From Chitinophaga cymbidii (lineage in GTDB: Bacteria > Bacteroidota > Bacteroidia > Chitinophagales > Chitinophagaceae), in contig NZ_BKAU01000001.1 of assembly GCF_007992715.1 (NCBI RefSeq), forward strand, positions 1,674,001 to 1,738,000: 64,000 bases of DNA, in the 5' to 3' direction. The position numbers and the translations under genes were made by a program. The notes beneath the pieces are model-generated. The model was given only the letters and a program-made list of their open reading frames with translations. It ran no database searches and had not been told where the DNA came from. Below, in pieces: positions 1 through 9,703 of the stretch; position 1 is the first letter of the stretch, and each line of letters starts with the position of its first letter.

Positions 1-1129
1 GGTTATTCAGCATTTGCAGGCGGGCGTTCTCGTAGGAAGCGTTCAGGTTGATCTTGTTCTCTTCCAGCTGGCGGGCCACTTTCTGCAGTGTGTAGTTCGA
101 CTGGTTCACGCGGGAGCGCCTGGCAAAACCATCGAAGATGGGGATGCGCAAGGTTAAGCCTACAGAAGCCATGCTGAACCAGTTGGCGGTAGAGCTGCTG
201 TTGAACAGGTCGAATTTATTGGACATCCCGTTGTATGAATAGTTGCCCTTGAAAGCGAGGCTCGGGAAGTATTCCGCGAGATAGGCTTTCTTCTGGTAGG
301 TTTGCAGCTCTTCTGTTTTCTTCAGCAGGCGTGTTTCTGTTCTGTTATCCAGGTTGAAACCTGCAAAGTCCGCCGTGCCGGCCGCTTTCCGCTCAATATC
401 ACTCAGTTCCAGGGAAGGAAGGCCGATGGGCGTTTCAATGGGCATGCCCATCTTTTGCTTGAGCTGGTTTTCCTGTACTTTCAGCTGGTTTTCCAGCTGG
501 CTTTTTTGTGTTTGATAGTTGACGAGGTTCACCTTGATCCTGTCCAGGTCGATCTTTTTGGCAAGGCCGTTCTCGAACTGGCTGTGGGTGGTGGATACGA
601 GCTGCGTCAGCTTGATGATATTCGTGTCCAGCACATGCATGCGTTCTTTTTTCACCAGCAGCTGGTAATAAAGATTGGCCACGTCGTAGATCACGTTTTC
701 TTTTGTTTGCTGCGTCTGGAGGGCGTAGTATTCCTCGCCGGACTTCGCGGCTTTCAGGCCGGTGAACACGCTCTGGTTAAAGAGCTGCTGGTTCAGTTCC
801 GCGGAGGCGGAGGCGTTCCAGGTGGTGCCGGCTTCCACGAGGGTGGTCTTGCCCGGTTCGCCGGTGAGCTCCCCCGGCAGCACGAGCACCTGTTTCTTCA
901 GGTTGTCCGTAAGGTTGCCGTTGGCGTTCACCTGCGGCAGAGCCTGCGCGCGGACCTCGGCGGTCTTCTGCCGGCCGATCTCTTCTTCGAGCCTGCTCAC
1001 CGCCAGCCGCTGGTTGTTGTTCACCGCGTACCGGAGGCACTCCTGCAAGGAGAGTGTTTTCGTTTGTGCGTTAGCGTTATACATCCCCGCTGACGTTACC
1101 AGCAGGAAGGATACGATCCATCTTTTCAT
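1..1129 (-). CDS. TolC family outer-membrane efflux protein (partial, 3' end outside window)
   Basis: Encodes the outer-membrane channel of a tripartite efflux pump. About 376 residues are visible from a start at 1129: a signal peptide (basic MKRW, hydrophobic stretch, cleavage near NANAQ), then the TolC helical pattern beginning LSLQECLRYAVNNN and long coiled-coil segments rich in Q, N, E and L. The C-terminal part lies beyond base 1. It starts 26 bases after a TetR gene on the same strand, so two regulators and the pump probably share one transcript. The membrane-fusion and RND or ABC subunits would be expected beyond the edge. The family call is firm; the substrate cannot be inferred. Confidence 0.9.
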   Translation of the reverse strand, partial: MKRWIVSFLLVTSAGMYNANAQTKTLSLQECLRYAVNNNQRLAVSRLEEEIGRQKTAEVRAQALPQVNANGNLTDNLKKQVLVLPGELTGEPGKTTLVEAGTTWNASASAELNQQLFNQSVFTGLKAAKSGEEYYALQTQQTKENVIYDVANLYYQLLVKKERMHVLDTNIIKLTQLVSTTHSQFENGLAKKIDLDRIKVNLVNYQTQKSQLENQLKVQENQLKQKMGMPIETPIGLPSLELSDIERKAAGTADFAGFNLDNRTETRLLKKTEELQTYQKKAYLAEYFPSLAFKGNYSYNGMSNKFDLFNSSSTANWFSMASVGLTLRIPIFDGFARRSRVNQSNYTLQKVARQLEENKINLNASYENARLQMLNN

Positions 1130-1155
1130 GTTTCTATACAATTATGGCGACTGTT

Positions 1156-1767
1156 TTAAACGATCTGGTGATGCGCGGCGAGGTATTGTTCGGCGAGCCG
1201 GTGCCCTTCGGGCGTGGCAATGCCGTGAATATAATGTTCCGTTACCTCGTACATCACTTCATGGATGTCAAACTCCGTGGCGGGGAAGTGGAGGGGGTTG
1301 AACGCAGAGTCCAGCTGCATCAGGCGCATGTGCGCGATGATGTGAATGCGGATGTTGCTGCGGTACAAGCCCTCGCGGATGCCCCGTTCCAGGTTGTCCT
1401 TGATGGTTTGTGTGATAAATTGTTGCTTAAAGTCTGTGATCTTCTTCCAGGCTGTCGGATGATATTTTTCCAGCTCGAAAAGCAGGATCGGGTTGATGCT
1501 TTTCACCAGCAGTTCTGTTTGCCGGAGGGACAGCACCAGTTCTTCCACTGCATCGTGGCCTTCGGCGCAGGCGGTTTTCATGCTGGTGCAGTGCGTATTG
1601 GTCAGGAACTCCGTGAAAGAGTCCACCAGTTCAGACTTGTCGGCAAAATGCTCATACACCGTTTTTTTGGAGATGCCGCATTCGCGGGCAATGTCCTGCA
1701 TGGTGATGCTTTTGATACCGTAAGTCCTGAACAGGCGAAGCGCTGTTTCCAATATTCTGTCGCGCAT
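1156..1767 (-). CDS. TetR/AcrR family transcriptional regulator
   Basis: A 203-residue one-component repressor. Residues 1-50 form the TetR helix-turn-helix: RDRILETALRLF, then TMQDIARECGISKKTVYEHFADK, the canonical recognition-helix pattern. The rest is an all-helical ligand and dimer domain with no recognisable ligand signature. The start lies 3 bases after the stop of a second TetR gene, and a TolC gene follows, so it probably regulates efflux together with its neighbour. It is not a close duplicate of that neighbour: the HTH cores differ and the C-terminal domains do not match. Confidence 0.88.
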   Translation of the reverse strand: MRDRILETALRLFRTYGIKSITMQDIARECGISKKTVYEHFADKSELVDSFTEFLTNTHCTSMKTACAEGHDAVEELVLSLRQTELLVKSINPILLFELEKYHPTAWKKITDFKQQFITQTIKDNLERGIREGLYRSNIRIHIIAHMRLMQLDSAFNPLHFPATEFDIHEVMYEVTEHYIHGIATPEGHRLAEQYLAAHHQIV

Positions 1768-1770
1768 CTT

Positions 1771-2379
1771 TTATTTTTTTAACCCTTTGATAAATATCCC
1801 GGTCAGCAAAGTTTGCCACTCGTGTATCTTCTCAAATTCTTCTTCGGAAATATCGTCTGTGATGGCGCTGTGCGATAAAACGGACAGGCGGAGCCCCATC
1901 ATGGAATGAATATATAAGGTAGCCACCTGTTCCGGTTGATCTGTATGCAGCTCTCCGTTTTCCACGCCTCTGCGGATGATGCCGGTCACGATGCCGGTTT
2001 CCCGTTGGCGGGCGGCCTCGAATGTTTCGGCGGTGTTCAGCATGTTCTTCTCACGGAGCACCTTGAACAGCTCCAGGCGGCAGAACTTTTTCACAAAAGC
2101 CTGGCGGGTGAGGATCAGGCCCATCAAAGCAGCTTCGGCAGTCGGCGCTTTGGCTGCTTCTTTTTCCATCTCGTCAAAATAAAACTCGGCCACTTTTTCC
2201 AGTACCGCTACATGCAGCCCGTTCTTATCGGGGAAATAATAATATAAAGAAGCCTTTGAGCAATGCAGATCATCGGCGATCTCATTCATGGTGGTCTTCG
2301 ACGCACTATAATGAGAGAACCTCTTCAGAGCCGCTTCAATGATCCGCTCGCGCATTTCATCCCTGTTATCTGTACTCAT
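1771..2379 (-). CDS. TetR/AcrR family transcriptional regulator, first gene of efflux operon
   Basis: A 202-residue TetR-type repressor. Residues 8-55 hold the DNA-binding domain, with EMRERIIEAALKRF followed by TTMNEIADDLHCSKASLYYYF, a textbook TetR HTH with the YYYF end. The C-terminal domain is helical and acidic. It is the first gene of TetR-TetR-TolC on the minus strand. A perfect palindrome at 2385-2413 begins 5 bases upstream of its start codon, which suggests autoregulation and control of the downstream pump gene. The inducer is unknown. Confidence 0.9.
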   Translation of the reverse strand: MSTDNRDEMRERIIEAALKRFSHYSASKTTMNEIADDLHCSKASLYYYFPDKNGLHVAVLEKVAEFYFDEMEKEAAKAPTAEAALMGLILTRQAFVKKFCRLELFKVLREKNMLNTAETFEAARQRETGIVTGIIRRGVENGELHTDQPEQVATLYIHSMMGLRLSVLSHSAITDDISEEEFEKIHEWQTLLTGIFIKGLKK

Positions 2380-2384
2380 TAACT

Positions 2385-2413
2385 TTTTGACTTTTTTAGT
2401 TTCAAAGTCAAAA
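2385..2413. promoter_or_regulatory. Candidate TetR operator, 10-9-10 palindrome
   Basis: A perfect inverted repeat: TTTTGACTTT (2385-2394), nine bases, AAAGTCAAAA (2404-2413). It lies between the TetR start codon at 2379 and a minus-strand -7 element (TAATTTTG read on the minus strand, 2409-2416), so a bound dimer would cover the expected transcription start. The palindrome is directly visible; assignment to the adjacent TetR is inference from position and symmetry. Confidence 0.75.
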
Positions 2414-2416
2414 TTA
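2409..2416 (-). promoter_or_regulatory. -7 promoter element of the TetR-TetR-TolC operon
   Basis: Reading the minus strand gives TAATTTTG, an exact match to the Bacteroidota -7 consensus TAnnTTTG. The expected start would be near 2402, leaving a leader of about 22 bases. No clear -33 TTG is present at the right distance. The element overlaps the palindrome at 2385-2413. Confidence 0.55.
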
Positions 2417-2558
2417 TAACGAAATATTGAATTTGGTAAAAGCAGTTGACCATTTAACGGATTTTTAACTTTTGGATGACAAAAAGCGTTCTGGAAGTTT
2501 CCTCAGTTTTTCAGGTTGATAATCAGTTGGTTACAAACATATGTGTAAAAGGAACAAA

Positions 2559-2590
2559 AAAGGCGTTTCTTTCGAAACGCCTTTAAATAT
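2559..2590 (-). terminator. Intrinsic terminator of the aminotransferase gene
   Basis: AAAGGCGTTTC (2559-2569) and GAAACGCCTTT (2574-2584) form an 11-bp stem with a 4-base loop. Read on the minus strand the stem is followed by a run of Ts (2560 downward), so it serves the gene ending at 2611. Confidence 0.85.
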
Positions 2591-2610
2591 TATGTGTAAA
2601 ATATTCACAA

Positions 2611-3870
2611 TTACTGTAATTGCTCCAAAGTAGCTTTCAGTTTGGCCAGCATTTCGGGGATTTCCGATTTTACGCAGGTGCCTACGCTCAGGCGGTACCA
2701 GGGAGAATTTTTTGCGGAGCCGAAAGCATAGAACGGTACCACCGCCAGCTTCGCTTCATCGAGGATGTAGGAAGTAACGGCGGCCTGGTCTGCCAGTACG
2801 GTGCCGGCGGCGGTCTTCTTCCCTACCAGGTCCAGCTTAATGGTCAGGTAGATAGCGGCCTGCGGCGCAATGGCATCTACGGCGTGACCGGCTTTTTTCA
2901 GCGCGTCGAAACCTTCGTAGATCTTTACCAGCCTTTCTTCCACTTCACTTTTGAAGTGCGTGAGGTATTTATTCACGGCGTCTTTCTGCACGAGGTATTT
3001 GGCGGCGGCCTTCTGTTCAGCCATCGGGCTCCAGGCACCAACGTGGGAAAGGATCGCTTTCATCTTCGCCATTACGTGTTTGGGACCGAGGGCCCAGCCC
3101 ACACGTACGCCGGTGCCGGCGAAAGCTTTACTCATACCGTCGATGAAAACGGTGTAGTTCTTCATTTCGGGGCGGAGCGATACCGGGTTGTAGTGCTGCG
3201 TTTCCCCGAAGGTCAGCACCCAGTACATCTGGTCGAACAGTACATACAGGGGTTTTTCTCCTTCCCCGCGGGACTTGTTCTCTTCCAGCACCATATCACA
3301 GATCTCTTCCAGTTGTTTTTTCGCGAACGTGGTGCCGGTGGGATTCTGCGGAGAGCAGAGGGCCAGCAGGGTGGCGCCTTTCAGCAGGGGCTTCAGTTCC
3401 GCCGCGGTAGGCATGAAGTCGTTTTCCACTTTTGTTTCCAGCACTACGTGCTCGCCTTCCAGGAAGTGCGTGTAGTGGTTGTTGTTCCAGGACGGCGTGG
3501 CGTAGATCACTTTCTCGCCGCGGTCTACGATCGTGCGGTAGGTGGCGTAGATAATGGGACGGCCGCCGCAGGAGATCACGATCTCGCTGGCAGGGTCGTA
3601 GCTCAGCCCTTCGCGTTCGGCGATGAACTCGCCTACGGCTTTGCGCAGTTCGGCAATACCGTCAGCCGGCGGGTAGTTGGTATATTTATCCCTGTACGCC
3701 TGGATGATCTCGTTTTCGAACTCCGCAGGGATCGGGAACACCTTGGGGTCAAAGTCACCGATGGTGAAATTGTAGATCTTTTCACCCTTAGCCTGCTTTT
3801 CCTTGATCTCCCCGGCCAGTTTGATAATTTCGGAACCTATCAGCGTTTCGGCTAAATGAGACAGTTTCAT
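2611..3870 (-). CDS. Pyridoxal-phosphate aminotransferase, class I/II (aspartate aminotransferase-like)
   Basis: A 419-residue fold-type I aminotransferase. Visible landmarks: ATPSWNNN near 124-131, CSPQNPTGT at 172-180 (PLP-contact Asn), D213 and Y216 in FDQMYW, the Schiff-base lysine K248 in GMSKAF followed by GVRVGWALG (phosphate-binding Arg), and a C-terminal WYRLSVGTC with the substrate-carboxylate Arg. This matches aspartate-type aminotransferases, but the amino donor cannot be fixed from sequence. It is monocistronic, with its own terminator and a divergent promoter region shared with dnaN. Confidence 0.88.
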   Translation of the reverse strand: MKLSHLAETLIGSEIIKLAGEIKEKQAKGEKIYNFTIGDFDPKVFPIPAEFENEIIQAYRDKYTNYPPADGIAELRKAVGEFIAEREGLSYDPASEIVISCGGRPIIYATYRTIVDRGEKVIYATPSWNNNHYTHFLEGEHVVLETKVENDFMPTAAELKPLLKGATLLALCSPQNPTGTTFAKKQLEEICDMVLEENKSRGEGEKPLYVLFDQMYWVLTFGETQHYNPVSLRPEMKNYTVFIDGMSKAFAGTGVRVGWALGPKHVMAKMKAILSHVGAWSPMAEQKAAAKYLVQKDAVNKYLTHFKSEVEERLVKIYEGFDALKKAGHAVDAIAPQAAIYLTIKLDLVGKKTAAGTVLADQAAVTSYILDEAKLAVVPFYAFGSAKNSPWYRLSVGTCVKSEIPEMLAKLKATLEQLQ

Positions 3871-3913
3871 AACCCCAATTTTTAGTTTTTAATGAATGAT
3901 GATTTTTGCGCGG

Positions 3914-3947
3914 CAAAAGTAACCGTTTTATTAATAATTTGAAACAA
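3914..3947 (-). promoter_or_regulatory. Promoter of the aminotransferase gene
   Basis: On the minus strand a TTG (3945-3947) is followed after 23 bases by TACTTTTG (3914-3921), an exact TAnnTTTG -7 element. The spacer is slightly long. It gives a leader of about 35 bases before the ATG at 3870. Confidence 0.55.
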
Positions 3948-4104
3948 TCCAGCCATATCTTTTCACTATCTTCAACCAAACAGCCATTTTAATCGATTCC
4001 ATTCAACAATTACCCCTGATTCTGCATTTTTAAACAACTATGATGGCGGGATCGAATGCCGGGTATGTTCACAAAAGCGCATGAGGTGGATTGCTAAAAG
4101 ATTT

Positions 4105-4112
4105 TATCTTTG
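4105..4112 (+). promoter_or_regulatory. -7 promoter element of dnaN
   Basis: TATCTTTG matches TAnnTTTG exactly and lies 35 bases before the dnaN start at 4148. A conventional -33 box is not evident. Confidence 0.5.
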
Positions 4113-4147
4113 TTTACTTACATTTGCAACAATTATTAAGTAACCTT

Positions 4148-5266
4148 ATGAAGTTTATCGTTTCTTCCTCTACTTTATTAAAACAATTACAACAGATCAG
4201 CGGTGTTATCAACTCCAACACGGTATTGCCCATCCTGGAAGATTTCCTTTTCCTGATCGACAAGAACGAGCTCACCGTTGTAGCGACCGACCTGGAAACC
4301 GTTATGAAGGTAAAGCTGGAGGTGGAAGCCAAAGAAAGCGGCCGCATTTGTATTCCCGCCAAAATACTGATGGATTCCCTCAAGAATCTGCCGGACCAGC
4401 CGCTGACCTTTAATATCGATCTCAATTCCTTCGGCGTGGAGATCACTTCAGACAACGGCAAGTACAAGGTAATGGGCGAAAACCCGGAGAACTTCCCGAA
4501 AGAACCCGCCGCCGAAGACGCCACCAACTTCACGATGACCGCCTCCGCGCTCATCACCGCCATCAACAAAACACTTTTTGCTGTCAGCAACGACGACCTC
4601 CGGCCGCAGATGACCGGCGTGTTCTTTGAGCTGCATCCTGAAAATATCACCTTCGTGGCCACCGACGCGCACCGCCTCGTGAAGTACATCCGCACAGATG
4701 TGAAATGCCCGCAGGCCGATTCCTTCATCGTTCCCAAGAAACCACTGAACCTCCTCAAATCCGCTATCCCGGATAACGAAAGCGAGATCAGGGTTTCCTA
4801 CAGCGGTAACCACTTCTTTGTGTCGCACGACAATGCGCAGATGATCTGCCGCCTCATCGATGCCCGCTTCCCGGACTACAAGGTGGTGATCCCGAAAGAG
4901 AATCCTTACCGCCTTACACTGGTGAAAAGCGATTTCCAGAACGCGCTGAAACGGGTGAGCGTATTCGCCAATAAAAGCACCAACCAGGTAGCCCTCAGCA
5001 TCAGCGGCAGCGAACTGCAGCTGTCCGCGCAGGACGTTGACTTCTCCTTCGAAGGCAACGAGCGCATGAATTGCCAGTACAGCGGAGAAGACATGCAGAT
5101 CGCCTTCAATGCAAAGTTCCTCATTGAAATGCTACACGCCGCGGAAGGAGATGAGATCACGATAGACCTCAGCGCCCCCACCAAAGCAGGCATCCTCCGG
5201 CCGGTGGAAAAAGCCGAGAACGAAGACCTCCTGATGCTGGTCATGCCACTACTCCTCAACAACTAA
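4148..5266 (+). CDS. dnaN: DNA polymerase III subunit beta (sliding clamp)
   Basis: A 372-residue beta clamp. It forms the ring that tethers the replicative polymerase and recruits Pol III, ligase and MutS through the clamp-binding cleft. The start MKFIVSSSTLLKQL at 4148 matches the family N-terminus; an in-frame ATG at 4091 would add 19 unusual residues and lies upstream of the -7 element. Three repeated clamp domains fit the length, with TDLETVMKV, FVATDAHRLV and the C-terminal LLMLVMPLLLNN (clamp end VMP(M/L)R-like). No replication origin or dnaA is visible nearby. Confidence 0.97.
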   Translation: MKFIVSSSTLLKQLQQISGVINSNTVLPILEDFLFLIDKNELTVVATDLETVMKVKLEVEAKESGRICIPAKILMDSLKNLPDQPLTFNIDLNSFGVEITSDNGKYKVMGENPENFPKEPAAEDATNFTMTASALITAINKTLFAVSNDDLRPQMTGVFFELHPENITFVATDAHRLVKYIRTDVKCPQADSFIVPKKPLNLLKSAIPDNESEIRVSYSGNHFFVSHDNAQMICRLIDARFPDYKVVIPKENPYRLTLVKSDFQNALKRVSVFANKSTNQVALSISGSELQLSAQDVDFSFEGNERMNCQYSGEDMQIAFNAKFLIEMLHAAEGDEITIDLSAPTKAGILRPVEKAENEDLLMLVMPLLLNN

Positions 5267-5568
5267 AAAAATATGCCATCCCGCTGCCAACAACAGCGGG
5301 ATTTTTTTATCCCCCTTCGCCTCTCCAGACACGCCGCACCCATTAGTTAAACTTATATATTACCAAATCGACATATCTGTTCAACCCCTCCAGATAATTA
5401 ACAATTTGTTATTATATAAAGGCTTCTATCAATGAATTGCTTGATTTTCCCGCAACAAAAAATCCGCTGAAACCCGCCACAATTGGGCAAAAAGTCGTAA
5501 TTTTTCTTTGTAATTGTAACTGATACCTGTTCTAACCCTAGCCTACCTACGAAATACCCCTTAATAAC
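5267..5568. other. Intergenic region, 302 bases
   Basis: Holds the dnaN terminator (5278-5308) and an AT-rich stretch leading to the hydroxylase gene. TAACAATTTGTTA (5399-5411) is a perfect 6-1-6 palindrome. A TTG at 5483-5485 with TTTCTTTG at 5503-5510 (one mismatch to TAnnTTTG, 17-base spacer) is a possible promoter. I see no coding potential. Confidence 0.5.
5278..5308 (+). terminator. Intrinsic terminator of dnaN
   Basis: ATCCCGCTG (5278-5286) pairs with CAGCGGGAT (5294-5302) around a 7-base loop, followed by a T run through 5308. Confidence 0.9.
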
Positions 5569-6366
5569 ATGATCGACTTTTTTGAACATATACCGTCGTA
5601 TTACCGTACGGCCATCCTGGTTGCCGGGCTGGTGCTCCTCTGGGTTATCGAGGGCGCGATCCCCCGCTTCCGGTTTACCGGTAACAAATACCGGCACGCC
5701 GGCACCAATCTGTTCTTTACACTCACCACAGCGGCGGTGAACCTCGGCTTTGCCTTTCTTATTGTAAAAGCTTCCCAATGGACCACCGCGGAGCAGTTCG
5801 GCCTTTTATACTGGATGCCCCTGCCCCTCTGGCTGCACGCCCTGCTGGCCATCCTGATGATGGACTTCATCGGCGCTTACCTCGTACATGTTATTCAACA
5901 TAAAGTAGCCTGGATGTGGCATTTTCACAAGATCCATCATACGGACAAAGAAGTGGACGCCACCACGGCGCTGCGGCATCACCCGGTGGAAAGCGTTTTC
6001 CGCGTGGGCGCGCTGTTCCTCGCCATCGTCACTATGGGCGTACCGATCTGGATGGTTATGCTCTACCAGAGCCTGTCCGCATTGATGAGCCAGTTCAATC
6101 ACGCCAATATTCATTTACCGCACTGGCTGGACAAAGCGCTGAGCTGGGTCATTGTGTCGCCGGACATGCACAAGGTGCATCATAGCCGCTACCAGCCTGA
6201 AACGGATTCAAACTATGCCAATATTTTTTCGATCTGGGACCGCCTCTTTGGTACGTTTGTTACAGTGAAAGATACCACCAGCCTGCAGTACGGGCTGGAT
6301 GAATACCAGGATGCGCGGTATAACCAGGTAGGTCCCTTGCTGAAAGTGCCTTTTGAAAATGTTTAG
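5569..6366 (+). CDS. Sterol desaturase / fatty acid hydroxylase family membrane protein
   Basis: A 265-residue integral membrane di-iron oxygenase. Histidine clusters bind the metal pair: HVIQH (107-111), HFHKIHH (118-124), RHHP (136-139), then HANIH and HKVHHSR further on. Hydrophobic segments lie at about 14-30, 50-68, 85-105 and 145-165. The ending NYANIFSIWDRLFGTF is typical of this superfamily. It probably hydroxylates or desaturates a lipid chain; the substrate is unknown. The next small gene overlaps or closely follows its 3' end. Confidence 0.88.
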   Translation: MIDFFEHIPSYYRTAILVAGLVLLWVIEGAIPRFRFTGNKYRHAGTNLFFTLTTAAVNLGFAFLIVKASQWTTAEQFGLLYWMPLPLWLHALLAILMMDFIGAYLVHVIQHKVAWMWHFHKIHHTDKEVDATTALRHHPVESVFRVGALFLAIVTMGVPIWMVMLYQSLSALMSQFNHANIHLPHWLDKALSWVIVSPDMHKVHHSRYQPETDSNYANIFSIWDRLFGTFVTVKDTTSLQYGLDEYQDARYNQVGPLLKVPFENV

Positions 6367-6400
6367 TCATTTATTTTATCACCTATATAATCGATTCAAC

Positions 6401-6655
6401 ATGCCACACACAACCAGTCTCCCTAAAATTGCGGGATATGCATCCATCTTCATCGGTGTGCTGTCTGCCGCGTTCTCTTTCGTGACCAATTCTCCGGAAG
6501 CGGCCATGTACCTGGGCGGCGGCGCAGTGATCGCCTGCCTGATCTCCGGTGTGATCGCCCGCAAGAACATTGATGAATTGCAAATGGCGGTAGCGGGACT
6601 TTTTCTGTCTATCGTAGGTTGCGCAGTAGGCGCATGGCAGGTGTATAATTTCTAG
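6401..6655 (+). CDS. Small membrane protein, unknown function
   Basis: 84 residues starting MPHTTSLPKIAGY at 6401. An in-frame ATG at 6353 would overlap the hydroxylase; the later start was chosen because the extra residues are not membrane-like. Three hydrophobic stretches (about 9-25, 32-48, 58-80) suggest two or three membrane helices, with a short RKNIDE loop. It lies 34 bases after the hydroxylase and is probably co-transcribed. I do not recognise a family. Confidence 0.6.
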   Translation: MPHTTSLPKIAGYASIFIGVLSAAFSFVTNSPEAAMYLGGGAVIACLISGVIARKNIDELQMAVAGLFLSIVGCAVGAWQVYNF

Positions 6656-6768
6656 CCTGTAATGTGCGGGGCTACAAGTTCCTCTTTTCGGGTGCCGGCG
6701 TAAAAACCGTAACCTGATGAAGAAAACCTCCCGAATCCGGATCGGGGAACTTGCCACGCAACTTTAAC

Positions 6769-7260
6769 TTATTTCTTCCCTTTGCGCTGCCGCGTGAACT
6801 TCTCCAGGTAACCCGGTACGGCGCTGGTAGGGAAAAGCACCAGCACACTATCGTTCAGCGTCTTTACCAGCATGGTATCGATCGCAGGGGCCGGATTCTC
6901 TACACCTTCCGCGTGGCTCCACAATATCAGCGTATCATGAGCAAGTTTCCATTTGTCGTACAACAGCGTATGCATGTTGATGGATACCGCTTTGCCGTTC
7001 TTCCGGAGGTCCATTCCCTGCAAAATGCTGTCAATCCCCGGCACCGGCTGCATCCACCTGCCCGGCAGTAACGTTGAATCCACTTCCGTTTTTGTTGTAT
7101 CCAGTAATGTTGCTACGGAATCAGGCTCCTGCATGCCGGGATTCTCCGGGAACGTCTGGCTGTTCTCCTGCACAGTATCAGTTTCTTTTGCCGCCTGCTG
7201 TTTAGGTTGACAGGCCGCCAATATCAGCGTCAGGCCGGCGATCACACTGGGTTTGATCAT
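6769..7260 (-). CDS. Lipoprotein, lipocalin-like
   Basis: A 163-residue exported lipoprotein: signal MIKPSVIAGLTLILAAC with the lipidated Cys at 17, a low-complexity linker to about residue 65, then a compact beta-rich domain beginning GRWMQPVPGID. Alternating patterns such as AVSINMHTLLYDKWKL and DTLILWSHAEGV resemble lipocalin/NlpE-like domains of Bacteroidota lipoproteins, but the assignment is by eye. It is probably monocistronic, convergent with 6401-6655. Confidence 0.65.
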   Translation of the reverse strand: MIKPSVIAGLTLILAACQPKQQAAKETDTVQENSQTFPENPGMQEPDSVATLLDTTKTEVDSTLLPGRWMQPVPGIDSILQGMDLRKNGKAVSINMHTLLYDKWKLAHDTLILWSHAEGVENPAPAIDTMLVKTLNDSVLVLFPTSAVPGYLEKFTRQRKGKK

Positions 7261-7321
7261 ACTGGAATGTTTACGGGTCAGTTACAGATGCCTCAAAGAT
7301 AATGCTAAATGCCGGTCCGCA

Positions 7322-7353
7322 TTTGGAATTTGAAAAACAAGGCGGTAGATTTA
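7322..7353 (+). promoter_or_regulatory. Promoter of the thi operon
   Basis: TTTG (7322-7325), a 20-base spacer, then TAGATTTA (7346-7353), matching the Bacteroidota TTTG / TAnnTTTG pair with one mismatch at the last base. The expected start is about 7358, exactly where the riboswitch P1 stem begins, which supports both calls. Confidence 0.8.
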
Positions 7354-7356
7354 CAC

Positions 7357-7440
7357 TGCTTTAGGGGTGTTCCGGGCAACCGGAACTGAGATGATACCCT
7401 CAGTCACCTGATGCAGTTCACACTGCCGTAGGGAAAAGTA
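7357..7440 (+). promoter_or_regulatory. TPP riboswitch (THI box)
   Basis: Conserved thi-box elements appear in order: AGGGGTG (7363-7369), CTGAGATGATACCC (7386-7399), ACCTGATGCAG (7406-7416) and ACACTGCCGTAGGGAAAGT-like sequence (7420-7440). P1 is formed by TGCTTT (7357-7362) and AAAGTA (7435-7440), with one G-U pair. It senses thiamine pyrophosphate and represses the thiS-thiH operon downstream. The likely expression platform is the start-codon hairpin at 7469-7532. Confidence 0.96.
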
Positions 7441-7468
7441 AAACTGAACTCCTTCTCATCTACATCCT

Positions 7469-7532
7469 TAAAGTTTATTGTTTCACCTAAACTCCTTGCA
7501 AACATGGAAGTGCTTGTAAACAATAAACTTTA
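7469..7532 (+). promoter_or_regulatory. 15-bp inverted repeat holding the thiS start codon, probable riboswitch expression platform
   Basis: TAAAGTTTATTGTTT (7469-7483) is perfectly complementary to AAACAATAAACTTTA (7518-7532), which is codons 5-10 of thiS. The 34-base loop between holds the thiS ATG (7504). The perfect repeat is directly visible. That it controls translation under TPP is inference from its place just downstream of the aptamer. Confidence 0.75.
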
Positions 7533-7707
7533 TGCGGTGCAGCCGGAAACAACCGTTACTGCACTCTTACAGTTTATTCAACTCTCATCGCTCAATGGCA
7601 TTGCCGTCGCCATTAATCAACGGGTAGTCCCGAAGCCCGACTGGCCGGGCACGCAGCTTCATCCGGATGACCGTGTAACCATTATCCAGGCTACACAGGG
7701 CGGTTGA
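7504..7707 (+). CDS. thiS: Sulfur carrier protein ThiS
   Basis: A 67-residue ubiquitin-like protein that carries sulfur as a C-terminal thiocarboxylate to thiazole synthase ThiG. The C-terminus is ...IIQATQGG, the required GG tail, and VLVNNKLYAV / GIAVAINQRVVPK match the beta-grasp fold. It is the first gene of the TPP-controlled operon. The adenylating enzyme ThiF is not encoded in this operon as seen here. Confidence 0.95.
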   Translation: MEVLVNNKLYAVQPETTVTALLQFIQLSSLNGIAVAINQRVVPKPDWPGTQLHPDDRVTIIQATQGG

Positions 7708-7741
7708 TTTTTTTGTTGACCGGCTTCCGGTTTACAATTAA

Positions 7742-9691
<1,950 letters not shown>

Positions 9692-9703
9692 TGTGCCCTT
9701 AAC

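Noticed and set aside
302..1093. Long open frame opposite the TolC gene
   Set aside because: It lies wholly inside the TolC coding region on the other strand and has no homology; a shadow frame.
5399..5411. TAACAATTTGTTA palindrome as a replication or regulator site
   Set aside because: Perfect but short and AT-only; no dnaA boxes or known operator match nearby.
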